33,287 nt of DNA from positions 1-33,287 of the forward strand of contig CAIWCT010000249.1 of assembly GCA_903911225.1 (NCBI GenBank). The letters are read 5' to 3'. The position numbers were made by a program, and so were the translations under genes. Below are positions 1 through 7,459 of the stretch, in pieces; within the stretch, counting starts at the first letter, position 1, and each line of letters opens with the position of its first letter. The DNA is from an uncultured delta proteobacterium (GTDB lineage Bacteria; Desulfobacterota; WTBG01; CAIYCZ01; CAIRTM01). The notes under the pieces were generated by a model. The model saw nothing but the letters and a program-made list of their open reading frames with translations. It was not told the origin of the DNA and did no database searches.

Positions 1-126
1 AGCAAACACGTATTATTTAAGCGGTTCATGTTTCTGAAGGTTAGCATTGATGGAGCTGCGCTTGGCAAAGGAGACTACCGGGCGCTTATAGGAACCTGCT
101 CCGGCAAACTAACCCTGGTGAAATAA
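1..126 (+). CDS. C-terminal end of an unidentified protein (truncated by the window edge)
   Basis: Frame 1 is open from the first base to a TAA at 124-126, giving the last 41 residues of a protein that begins outside the window. The tail reads as a mixed basic/hydrophobic segment with GDYRALIGTCSGKLTLVK at its end. No family can be recognised from so short a piece. A strong intrinsic terminator starts 44 nt after the stop, which supports a real plus-strand gene end here. The reading frame is inferred from openness and the terminator only. Confidence 0.5.
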   Translation, partial: SKHVLFKRFMFLKVSIDGAALGKGDYRALIGTCSGKLTLVK

Positions 127-169
127 GCCACAGCATCAGAAGCCTTAGGACAATATTTTAAACCTTTAC

Positions 170-208
170 AGCGGTTGGAGATTTGTATTTCTCCAGCCGC
201 TTTTTTTT
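170..208 (+). terminator. Rho-independent terminator
   Basis: A 12-bp stem (AGCGGTTGGAGA at 170-181 pairing with TCTCCAGCCGCT at 190-201, one G-T wobble) with an 8-nt loop is followed by a run of eight T at 201-208. It ends the gene upstream at 1-126 and separates it from the GT39 gene starting at 300. Confidence 0.9.
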
Positions 209-299
209 AGTATCATACTGAAAAATATTTATACACATAGCCATGCAAGTCCTATAAAAAACAACCATAAGTGCTATTGCGCTAATTAATTGTGAGCAT

Positions 300-1910
300 A
301 TGAGATCATCTTTTAATCATGCCGGTTTGCTGTGCATTCTTCTTTTCGTTACGGGCTTTTTCCTTTTTTTCAAGCTTGGTTCGCTCCCGCTTGCCGATCC
401 TGATGAACCCCGCTATGCCGAGTCAGCCCGTGAGATGATCGAACAGGGATCGGTCATGGTCCCATATTTCAATTATGCTCCACGGCTGGAAAAACCGGTA
501 CTCTACTACTGGACCATCTGCTTGAGTTACCTTTTTTTGGGTGTTTCAGAGTTCAGTGCCCGTTTCTCTTCGGTAATTGCAGCTCTACTGGTGCTCTGCG
601 CGGCATTCTTTTTTATCAAACGGTTTTCAGGGCCTGGCGCTGCGACGCTAAGCTGTGCAATACTCAGCGCAAGTCCCCTATTTTTTGTTCCTGCCAGGCT
701 GTCCATGCCGGATATGGTTTTGGGGCTTTTCATAATTCTTTCCCTATTTTGTTTCTATACAGGCTGGCAAGAACAGGCGCCAAAAAAAAAGACTGTATGG
801 TATATCGGGTTCTATTTTTTTCAGGTACTTGCAGCCTGGACAAAAGGACCCATCGGCATCCTGCTGCCGGTTGCGGTAGCGCTGCTGTCGCTTTTGCGGG
901 AACATGACAAAAAAGAATTCAACAACCTGCGCTTTTTCCGGAGCATGTTATGTGTCCTTCTGGCCTCGCTGCCCTGGTATCTCTATATTTATTTTCGCGT
1001 TGATCCGGCAGCCATGCTCCGGATGTCGGAAAGCGAAACGGCAGGACGTATTTTTGGAGCCATGGATCGCCCTCACGATCCGTTCGGTTTCTACTTCGCT
1101 GTGGCGCTGCCCGGCCTTTTGCCCTGTACCTTTCTGATTCCCTGGGCAATATATAAAAGATGCCGGGACCTTGAAAGCAGCAGGCTTAGAAATTTTTTTG
1201 AGACCTGGTTTTTATGCTTTTTTGTTTTTTTCACAGTCTGTGCCCTAAAAAAACCGCAATACATCGTCTCGCTCTCCTGCGTGTTTGCATGTTGGCTGGG
1301 AACGATTGCATGGGAAGTATTTAGTAAGAATCCGAAAAAAAAAGAACCTGCGTTAATTGTGTCGCTAATCGCGCTGTTTGCCTCAGTGCTTGCGGCAGGT
1401 TCCGTAGGTCTGTGGTGGACTTCCCACCATGCCCCTGAGACTATAGCGGGCGTAACGTTGATACTTACCGCCTTCGGTAGTCCAACAGCCCTGGCGCTCT
1501 TGCTTGCCTCACGCAATCACAAGAGAGCTGCTCTGTTTGCCCTATGCATGGCTACGCTTGCCTCGATTATACCTTTTACAAATTATGGAAACGCATGGCT
1601 TGGCCGCTACCGCTCAATGAGGGATTTTGTACAGGAGTATGAACCGCTGGTTGGTCGCGCCGATAAGATTTACAGCGGTTTCAGAACTTTGAACAGCCTT
1701 GTGTTTTACCTGAGAAGGCCGGTGATTATCGATACTAATAGCGATAGCCTTGAAAAAAGTCTCATCGTATCAAACCGGTGGATATGTTTTATTCCTGCAA
1801 AAAAGTATGAAGAAAACCATGATAAACTCTCCGGCTTTTTTGTGGCTGAAAAATACGGTAAGGTGCTGCTGTCGGATATGCCCGCTGCAAGTGAGAAACC
1901 CCGGATGTAA
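300..1910 (+). CDS. GT39/ArnT-like polytopic glycosyltransferase (GT39-A)
   Basis: The 536-residue protein has about a dozen hydrophobic segments and the N-terminal signature of the GT39 (protein O-mannosyltransferase/ArnT) superfamily. After the first membrane helix comes DPDEPRYAE (residues 33-41), the canonical first periplasmic loop with the Asp-Glu pair (D35, E36), then LEKPVLYYW around 63-71. Family members take a sugar from a polyprenyl-phosphate donor on the periplasmic side and move it to a lipid or protein. The substrate cannot be read from sequence. Of the five GT39 genes here, this one has the most canonical DE motif. The ATG at 300 has no clear Shine-Dalgarno sequence. Two runs of nine A lie inside the gene (782-790 and about 1335-1343). 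It is convergent with the next gene, with 33 nt between the stops. Confidence 0.85.
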   Translation: MRSSFNHAGLLCILLFVTGFFLFFKLGSLPLADPDEPRYAESAREMIEQGSVMVPYFNYAPRLEKPVLYYWTICLSYLFLGVSEFSARFSSVIAALLVLCAAFFFIKRFSGPGAATLSCAILSASPLFFVPARLSMPDMVLGLFIILSLFCFYTGWQEQAPKKKTVWYIGFYFFQVLAAWTKGPIGILLPVAVALLSLLREHDKKEFNNLRFFRSMLCVLLASLPWYLYIYFRVDPAAMLRMSESETAGRIFGAMDRPHDPFGFYFAVALPGLLPCTFLIPWAIYKRCRDLESSRLRNFFETWFLCFFVFFTVCALKKPQYIVSLSCVFACWLGTIAWEVFSKNPKKKEPALIVSLIALFASVLAAGSVGLWWTSHHAPETIAGVTLILTAFGSPTALALLLASRNHKRAALFALCMATLASIIPFTNYGNAWLGRYRSMRDFVQEYEPLVGRADKIYSGFRTLNSLVFYLRRPVIIDTNSDSLEKSLIVSNRWICFIPAKKYEENHDKLSGFFVAEKYGKVLLSDMPAASEKPRM

Positions 1911-1943
1911 AACCTAAGCAGTGCGTCAGCCGCGGGGGATGGG

Positions 1944-3254
1944 TTACCTTTTTGCCTGATCCAACTGCTTTTCCGAATAATTCTCATAAATTTCCCAGAA
2001 TGTATCATTATGGCTTATAAGAGGCCGACCATGACTGCTGCCAGGATCGCGATGATCACGCAAAACAAGAATCACATCGGAACTCACAGCCGGATTGGTT
2101 TTAAAATACTCATGCGTATCCTTGCCTGTGCCGGCGATATGGGCGTCGATTATCTGTATCCGGGAGTTTTTTTGCAGGAGCGCCAGTTCGTCGACCTCAA
2201 GATCTGACGGTGAAAGCTCGCCGAATCGGGATGCACTGTTGAACACCCAGGAAGCTTTGCGCAGCTCCCGGTCTTGTGATGAAACATAGATCACGCTGTG
2301 ATTTGCCACTTGCCAAAGACGCTCGGCGGTAATGCGCTGTGAGGCAACCTCTATATCGAAATCCGGCGCGGCCAGCATCACGGTGTTGATTTTCAATAAA
2401 ATACGGGGATCTTCGCCGGAAGCGCGCATCTGGATGTTGAGCTCGCGCAGGGCGTCGGCAACAATATCGCCGCCACGGCTGTGGGTGAGAATATTAACGC
2501 AGGCAACATCCGGGCAGGAACCGAGCAGCCGCAGCAACTGCTTGAGATGGTAAACAGTAAATTCACCCGATTCACGGTCATAGGCATAGCCTGTAATGCC
2601 TCGTTTGCTTGCGGGCCAGGAATAGCTTATAGGAAGGGCCGTTCGGCCCATAAAGTGCCAGAGCTCTGCCACGGACTGCAGCGGCTCTTCAAAACCGGTA
2701 TTGAATCCATGAATGTATAAAAGTACCTCTTTAGAGGAACTGCGCACCAACTGCCGGGTCAGGAATATTTTAAAACGTTCATCAGCCTCTTTGCGGGCAG
2801 CAACATTTTTGGGCGATTCGACAATATCACCATCAACCACCATCATGGTGGCCGGAGTCTCCGGAAAACGACCCGCCTCGTCAATACGCGTTACACGAAG
2901 TGCAATCCGTTGCTCGCGCGTTCGCCCACAGCTTGCCTGTACGAGCTCATCCCATGTAAGCCCTTTGCCGAATTCAACCTCGGATATGCCATAGGACATA
3001 TACCGCGAACGATGATGCCCGTACCTGGCGCCGAGCGCAGAAGAGACCTCAGGCAGGCGATCAGTAACGTAGAGTATGTCTGCCCTGCTGTTGCGCAGTG
3101 CAGGCGGTACAGCGGCAAAAGAATTTGCAGTCGACTGCAGATACAAATTGGGAGTAGGCATCATGACGTATTCATCGCTTTCAAAACAGCCGAATAAAAA
3201 AACCGCAATGATGACGATGCTGAAGCGCAGTATGCTTATGAAGAAAAAATTCAT
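1944..3254 (-). CDS. DUF900-like alpha/beta hydrolase, predicted lipoprotein
   Basis: From the ATG at 3254 the 436-residue protein starts with a short hydrophobic signal ending FLFGC, so Cys23 is a plausible lipidation site, although Phe at -2 is not ideal. The body has the alpha/beta-hydrolase core of the DUF900 family: LLYIHGFN (oxyanion-hole strand, about 178-185), THSRGG with candidate nucleophile Ser259, AAPDFD as the likely acidic residue, and DTHEYF near residue 381 as the candidate catalytic His. Members are predicted esterases or lipases of unknown substrate. The frame extends to an ATG at 3308, but a good promoter (3317-3345) puts the transcription start near 3308-3310, so the 3254 start, which also places the signal peptide at the N-terminus, is preferred. 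The gene appears monocistronic. Confidence 0.8.
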   Translation of the reverse strand: MNFFFISILRFSIVIIAVFLFGCFESDEYVMMPTPNLYLQSTANSFAAVPPALRNSRADILYVTDRLPEVSSALGARYGHHRSRYMSYGISEVEFGKGLTWDELVQASCGRTREQRIALRVTRIDEAGRFPETPATMMVVDGDIVESPKNVAARKEADERFKIFLTRQLVRSSSKEVLLYIHGFNTGFEEPLQSVAELWHFMGRTALPISYSWPASKRGITGYAYDRESGEFTVYHLKQLLRLLGSCPDVACVNILTHSRGGDIVADALRELNIQMRASGEDPRILLKINTVMLAAPDFDIEVASQRITAERLWQVANHSVIYVSSQDRELRKASWVFNSASRFGELSPSDLEVDELALLQKNSRIQIIDAHIAGTGKDTHEYFKTNPAVSSDVILVLRDHRDPGSSHGRPLISHNDTFWEIYENYSEKQLDQAKR

Positions 3255-3316
3255 GGTGCACTGATTACTGTGATGCGACTGCCGTACTGAAATGTTGTAT
3301 AAATACATGAAGGGAA

Positions 3317-3345
3317 AGAATAGTCCGTGGGTTCTGTTTTGTCAA
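3317..3345 (-). promoter_or_regulatory. Sigma-70-type promoter of the DUF900-like hydrolase gene
   Basis: On the minus strand a perfect -35 box TTGACA (3340-3345) is followed by exactly 17 nt and a -10 box TATTCT (3317-3322). Transcription would begin near 3308-3310, giving a leader of about 55 nt before the ATG at 3254. This argues against translation from the upstream ATG at 3308. Confidence 0.65.
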
Positions 3346-3361
3346 TCGCCGTTTATAATGC

Positions 3362-3418
3362 TGAATCTAGTGTTTTTTCACCAGATTCATATATACCGCT
3401 GTTGACGTGTGTCAGCGG
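3362..3418. other. Two adjacent hairpin-forming inverted repeats
   Basis: TGAATCTAGTG at 3362-3372 pairs with CACCAGATTCA at 3379-3389 (10 of 11 positions) around a loop of six T. Next to it, 3396-3418 can fold as a CCGC/GCGG stem continuing to TGAC/GTCA with a small bulge. They sit between the end of the minus-strand GT39-B gene (3441) and the hydrolase promoter. Position fits transcript 3-prime-end processing or termination of the long minus-strand operon, but neither hairpin is followed on the minus strand by a clear T-run. Confidence 0.5.
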
Positions 3419-3440
3419 CACAGTGTGGCGAAAGCAGTCA

Positions 3441-5147
3441 TTACATTGTATCACTATGAGCAAAGGGCGAATATCCAAGTTTGTGAGCCTTTGCCCATAA
3501 AACAGCGAATCTGCAATTAAGTATAGCAGGGCGATACTCATGATATCCGGCTTCTAGAAACGCTATACCCCCATCATAGGGCCTGCCATCCAGCCAGCCT
3601 GTAACTGTTTTTCTTTCAGCTATGATCACATACGGCGCAGGTATCTGTATATCAAAAAAAATCGGGTTTACAGCATCAGATACAGCTGGAAGCATTTTGC
3701 CGGCAACCCGCAGCGAACCGACAGAAATATAATTTGCATTAAGAAAGTCACGGGCGCGGGCTGGGAACCGGGAATCATCATCTGTTGCAACACAGGTGCG
3801 GGCTGCAATAAGCCGTTCAGGGATATCATCAGTCAGAAGTCCGCGTTTAAATCGTGTTTTGGTGATTTTTTCCATGACATAGTAGGAAGAACGCGGGCGA
3901 AATATGGTTTCTCCTTTCACATCAGCAACAGAATCAGTTGCTTCGGTTAGGAGCAAAACATCTTTAAGCATAGTAAGTTTGTCGTCACCGTGAAAGTATC
4001 CGCGGGCGCAAATCAAGTAAACTTCCACGAGAATTACCAGGGCTGGAACTGCCCAGCCGGGGAGCGGGCGGAACCGAAATTTCCAGACGAACGGCGTGCA
4101 GAGAATAAAAAACAGGGGATAGAATGGAAAAAAATGTTCGGGTTGCATCAATGGGCAAAAAGCAATCAGCGCCGAGAAATACAACCAGCATATTAAAAAG
4201 ATAATAATCCGCCTTGACCGCATGGCATCCTGAACCGTATGCCTGCCAATGAGCCATGCAATCCAGAAAAGCAGTGGCAGTGAAACAGTAAAAACAAAAA
4301 TCTGTTGATACATGCTATCCCATAAACCCAGGCCGGAGATCATGTTGTGTTGTATGGTTTGATAGAAAAAGGGGGTAAGTGCATCTTGTGTGTAAAAGAA
4401 AAATATGAGCGCACCGGGGATTATGGAGATCCCGGCTGACAGCGCCAGCCCGTATTTGATAAGTCTGTTGAAAGCAGGCCTGGCGATATTAAAAGTTGCC
4501 GGAAAAATAATTATTGCCAGCGCAGCGGCCCCAAGCGAGGCGATCAGAAAGGTCGTCTTAACAGACACCCCCAGCGCAGCTCCCATCAAAACACCCATCC
4601 AAAACCCGCGTGATGCCTGCAGCCCCCCTTTGATTAATATAACAATCGCCACCAGCCAGAACACGGCCCAGAGATCATCCGGTCGATACTCAGCAGAACA
4701 CAAAAAATAATAAAACCATAGACCGGTGAATACCGCAGCCCACAAACCGCATCGGTCAGAGAAAACCTCCCTGCCGAGCACATACGTGCACCAAAGCACG
4801 ATACAATAGAGAGGAACCATTGCCAGCCGCATTGCAAACAGAGTGTTTGCGCTTTCACCAAAGGCAGTAAGAAGTGGAACGCAGAGCATATGAAAAAACG
4901 GGGCATGGTTATCGAAAACATCACGGTACTGAAGAAAACCGTGAGCCCAGCCCCACACGATATGCAGGTGTTGGCATTCATCAGTGTCAAAGCGATACAG
5001 GAATGCGGCAGCAACCTTCAACAGCACGGTCAGCGCCAGCAAGGCATACGCAATGACCCGCTCCCCTTGCTGCACTTCCCGGCAGTACCGGGGCTCTTTT
5101 TTTATTTTGTAAAACAAAGCAGATTTTGATTCCATCATGACACACAT
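3441..5147 (-). CDS. GT39-like polytopic glycosyltransferase (GT39-B), paralogue of 9323-11068
   Basis: This 568-residue multi-spanning protein has a short cytosolic N-terminus, one helix, then FDTDECQHLHIVWGWAHG (residues 53-70). Asp54, Asp56 and Glu57 occupy the place of the GT39 catalytic acidic loop. Further hydrophobic helices follow, then a soluble C-terminal part containing GETIFRPRSSYYVME. The protein matches the product of 9323-11068 over nearly its whole length, so the two arose by duplication. The FDTDE-QHLH form differs from the ArnT-type DEPRYAE motif of GT39-A and marks a separate subfamily of unknown acceptor. It lies 30 nt downstream of the metallophosphoesterase gene on the same strand, as the last member of the minus-strand series. 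In-frame ATGs also occur at 5138 and 5135. None has a clear ribosome-binding site. Confidence 0.75.
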   Translation of the reverse strand: MCVMMESKSALFYKIKKEPRYCREVQQGERVIAYALLALTVLLKVAAAFLYRFDTDECQHLHIVWGWAHGFLQYRDVFDNHAPFFHMLCVPLLTAFGESANTLFAMRLAMVPLYCIVLWCTYVLGREVFSDRCGLWAAVFTGLWFYYFLCSAEYRPDDLWAVFWLVAIVILIKGGLQASRGFWMGVLMGAALGVSVKTTFLIASLGAAALAIIIFPATFNIARPAFNRLIKYGLALSAGISIIPGALIFFFYTQDALTPFFYQTIQHNMISGLGLWDSMYQQIFVFTVSLPLLFWIAWLIGRHTVQDAMRSRRIIIFLICWLYFSALIAFCPLMQPEHFFPFYPLFFILCTPFVWKFRFRPLPGWAVPALVILVEVYLICARGYFHGDDKLTMLKDVLLLTEATDSVADVKGETIFRPRSSYYVMEKITKTRFKRGLLTDDIPERLIAARTCVATDDDSRFPARARDFLNANYISVGSLRVAGKMLPAVSDAVNPIFFDIQIPAPYVIIAERKTVTGWLDGRPYDGGIAFLEAGYHEYRPAILNCRFAVLWAKAHKLGYSPFAHSDTM

Positions 5148-5177
5148 AGATGCAAAAAATAGTGTGAATGGCCTGTT

Positions 5178-6701
5178 TCATTTTTTCGGCTCATTCTCCG
5201 CCGGTTGCATGCTGCGGGCCTGCCAGATCCTGGTGTCAAGAACTTTACCGTCAATATCAAATGCCTTAATCTCACAAGTCGCGCCATGAATCTGGAAGAC
5301 GGCAATGTTGAAAGCTTTGACGTAAATTTTTGAATACGGGTTCTGCTTCTGTGCATTTTCGTGCTCATTCATAAGACCCGCGCCAGCTCCTGCGGTGGTG
5401 ATCAGGCTGACACCTCCATTAAGTTCGGAGCGCTCATAGCTGTGGGAATGGCCGGCGATTATAGCCGTAATATGATGACTTACAAGAAGCGGCAAAATAG
5501 TGTCATGAATTTGTCGCGCCGTTTCCTCACCCGGCTCATCACCGGACAATTTTCCATGCCGGGCAGAGCTATACGGCGGATAATGCGTTACCAGAAAGAT
5601 GAACGGTGCTGTTGATCTGTTCAAAACATTTCTGAGCCACGCGTAGGGCTCGCCGCTTGTGCGCCAGTCAAGCTCGCCATTGATGCCTATTACATGGGCG
5701 GGGCCTATCCGCTGCTCCCAATTCGTTGTGCCCGTTGATGTTTGAAACATACGCTGAAAAATACTGGCATTGTATTCATGGTTGCCGATAACTGGATATA
5801 GCGGCACGCTGGCCAGCACTTCCGCAGCAGGCTCAAACATCTCCCGCTGCCAGTCATCAAAGATAAGCCCCTCCTTAACCATATCGCCTGTATGGATGAA
5901 GAAGGCCGGAGTTTTGCTCCGTATGAGCGCTGCGATCCTGGCCCAGATATCCGGATTGCTGCGGCTGTCACCGCAGGCGGCAAATGTAAGCTCATCACCA
6001 GCTCCGAAGGTCCTGACATGATACGGGCCTGATATTGTTGCCTTTTCCGTAAGCGGATGTACGGCGATGAGCCGGTAATCGTAGTCACGCCCCGGCTGCA
6101 GGCCATCCACGCGCCAGCTATGCACGGCACTCTCAGGCGATTCCAGTGCGCGTCCGGCAACTTCAAGGCGCACGGGCACGGGCATATTGGTCTGGCAGGT
6201 GACCGTAAAAAAATCCTCTCCCGCAAACCCCAGCACGGGACTTATGGTAAACAGGCAGGGGGCTGTAGCGGTTAGACCTGCAAGACGCACTTTAAACCAT
6301 GAATAGTGCGGCTTAAGATTAAACGGCTCACCCGGAAAGTCGACTTGCGGCTGCGGTGTAAACTGTGGCAGCAGCGGCACAGCCACTCGTAAAATGTTTT
6401 TGCCTTTAACCAGAAGCCGGGCCGGAATAGCAGGAATTTTTTCATACTGCATCCCTGCAAAGGGTACCGGAACAGGCCAACCATTAAGGGTCCAGTCATG
6501 CAGTTCTTTGGGAGCAGCAAGCTCCAGTGCCACAAACCGGGCAGGGTCATCTACGGTAAACGTAAAGCTGACCCTCCGCAGAGAAGCGCTTGTAAGGAGT
6601 AACCATGCCGCGTAGGCACAGCCCGATGCAAGCAGGGCAATGGCGAAACACTTGATGATGCGGCTTTTTAACGAGCGTCGCTTGCTGTCAAAATATTTCA
6701 T
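5178..6701 (-). CDS. Membrane-anchored, purple-acid-phosphatase-like metallophosphoesterase
   Basis: The 507-residue product starts with a basic stretch and one hydrophobic helix (about 15-37), followed by a beta-rich region (about 45-235) resembling the fibronectin-type domain that precedes purple acid phosphatase catalytic domains. The calcineurin-like core carries the metal ligands in order: GDSR (244-247), GDMVKEG (272-278), GNHEY (306-310), THYPPYS (372-378) and GHSHSYE (417-423). It should hydrolyse a phosphoester on the outer face of the inner membrane or in the periplasm. In this setting a polyprenyl or glycolipid phosphate is an attractive but unproven substrate. LASGC inside the first helix looks like a lipobox, but hydrophobicity continues past it, so a membrane anchor is more likely. 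The ATG at 6701 follows AAGGTAA at good spacing. Confidence 0.85.
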   Translation of the reverse strand: MKYFDSKRRSLKSRIIKCFAIALLASGCAYAAWLLLTSASLRRVSFTFTVDDPARFVALELAAPKELHDWTLNGWPVPVPFAGMQYEKIPAIPARLLVKGKNILRVAVPLLPQFTPQPQVDFPGEPFNLKPHYSWFKVRLAGLTATAPCLFTISPVLGFAGEDFFTVTCQTNMPVPVRLEVAGRALESPESAVHSWRVDGLQPGRDYDYRLIAVHPLTEKATISGPYHVRTFGAGDELTFAACGDSRSNPDIWARIAALIRSKTPAFFIHTGDMVKEGLIFDDWQREMFEPAAEVLASVPLYPVIGNHEYNASIFQRMFQTSTGTTNWEQRIGPAHVIGINGELDWRTSGEPYAWLRNVLNRSTAPFIFLVTHYPPYSSARHGKLSGDEPGEETARQIHDTILPLLVSHHITAIIAGHSHSYERSELNGGVSLITTAGAGAGLMNEHENAQKQNPYSKIYVKAFNIAVFQIHGATCEIKAFDIDGKVLDTRIWQARSMQPAENEPKK

Positions 6702-6756
6702 GTAGAGTTACCTTGGTTTATAAAAGTAGTAATAGAGGAGTCGAAATATGGTGTTA

Positions 6757-6771
6757 CCCCCGCCCCTCCCC
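6757..6771 (-). other. G-run tract in the transcript leader of the metallophosphoesterase gene
   Basis: The plus strand has CCCCCGCCCCTCCCC, so a minus-strand transcript reads GGGGAGGGGCGGGGG, about 56-70 nt upstream of the metallophosphoesterase ATG. This is the only such G-run cluster I noticed in the window. It has three runs of four or more G, so it is short of a textbook four-run quadruplex, but it could still structure the RNA or sit in an R-loop-prone purine tract. Confidence 0.5.
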
Positions 6772-6833
6772 TTCATATTATATAGCACTAAATCAGGCGT
6801 TGCTTCGTGAAATGCCGACTTGTAATATGTTGT

Positions 6834-7451
6834 TCATGATGGGCTTTCCCCTGGCTTTTTTTTAAAATACCTCCGCCGTACAATCAATAAACCCATTAAC
6901 AGAACTGCAAATACAAGAACGCCGATGCCCAGACAGCTGTGAATCTCTTGAGAGGCTTTAAGCCACTCTTCGCCCGCATAATAGCCCAGAGCCACAAAAG
7001 CCGCAGCCCACACAAAACCTGCTGGATAGGTCGCCGCGGCAAACACCACAAAACGTATACCGAACGTGCCAGCCGTAAACGGGGTTGCCTGCCGAAGCCC
7101 CGGCATGAAATAGCTAAAGGGCATCGCCCACCTGCCCCTGCTGCCTATCAGCGCAACGGCATTACCCAAACGATCCTGGCTGATATTAAAAAAACTAAAA
7201 ATTTTTTTTATAAGATAATATCCGCCGGTGCGGCCCAGAAAGTATGTTATCGTAATGCCGCAGCTGCTTCCGAGAAAAGCCGCCATGGCAGCCCCTGGGC
7301 CGTTCAGGCTTCCTTTAAAAACGAGATAGCCTGCAAGCATCAGTAGCATTTCATCCGGCACGGGTATACCGATAAGACCACCGGCAAAAAATGTGAAGAT
7401 TGCGATATAGCCCCATGAAGAAATCCAGTGTAAAACAGCATCCAGCGGCAT
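6834..7451 (-). CDS. DedA-family membrane protein, candidate undecaprenyl-phosphate translocase
   Basis: The 205-residue protein has the DedA/VTT fold: an N-terminal amphipathic helix, the re-entrant IPVPDEMLL (acidic pair), then YFMPGLRQATPFTAGTFG, the hallmark R-containing second re-entrant loop, and a C-terminal helix with a basic tail. Several DedA proteins are known to return undecaprenyl phosphate to the cytosolic leaflet. The motif usually seen as G-x3-GD-x3-Y reads GSSCGITITYFLGR here, so the usual Asp is replaced by Ile. The frame opens at a GTG at 7490, but that would overlap the preceding gene by 31 nt without a ribosome-binding site. The ATG at 7451, preceded by AGCAGG and 8 nt after the preceding stop, is preferred. 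Its partners upstream are a lipid-linked-sugar synthase and a GT39 enzyme. Confidence 0.85.
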   Translation of the reverse strand: MPLDAVLHWISSWGYIAIFTFFAGGLIGIPVPDEMLLMLAGYLVFKGSLNGPGAAMAAFLGSSCGITITYFLGRTGGYYLIKKIFSFFNISQDRLGNAVALIGSRGRWAMPFSYFMPGLRQATPFTAGTFGIRFVVFAAATYPAGFVWAAAFVALGYYAGEEWLKASQEIHSCLGIGVLVFAVLLMGLLIVRRRYFKKKPGESPS

Positions 7452-7459
7452 GCCTGCTG

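Noticed and set aside
5178-6701. Lipoprotein call for the metallophosphoesterase from LASGC in its first helix
   Set aside because: The hydrophobic segment continues well past the Cys, which fits a membrane anchor better than a cleaved lipoprotein signal.
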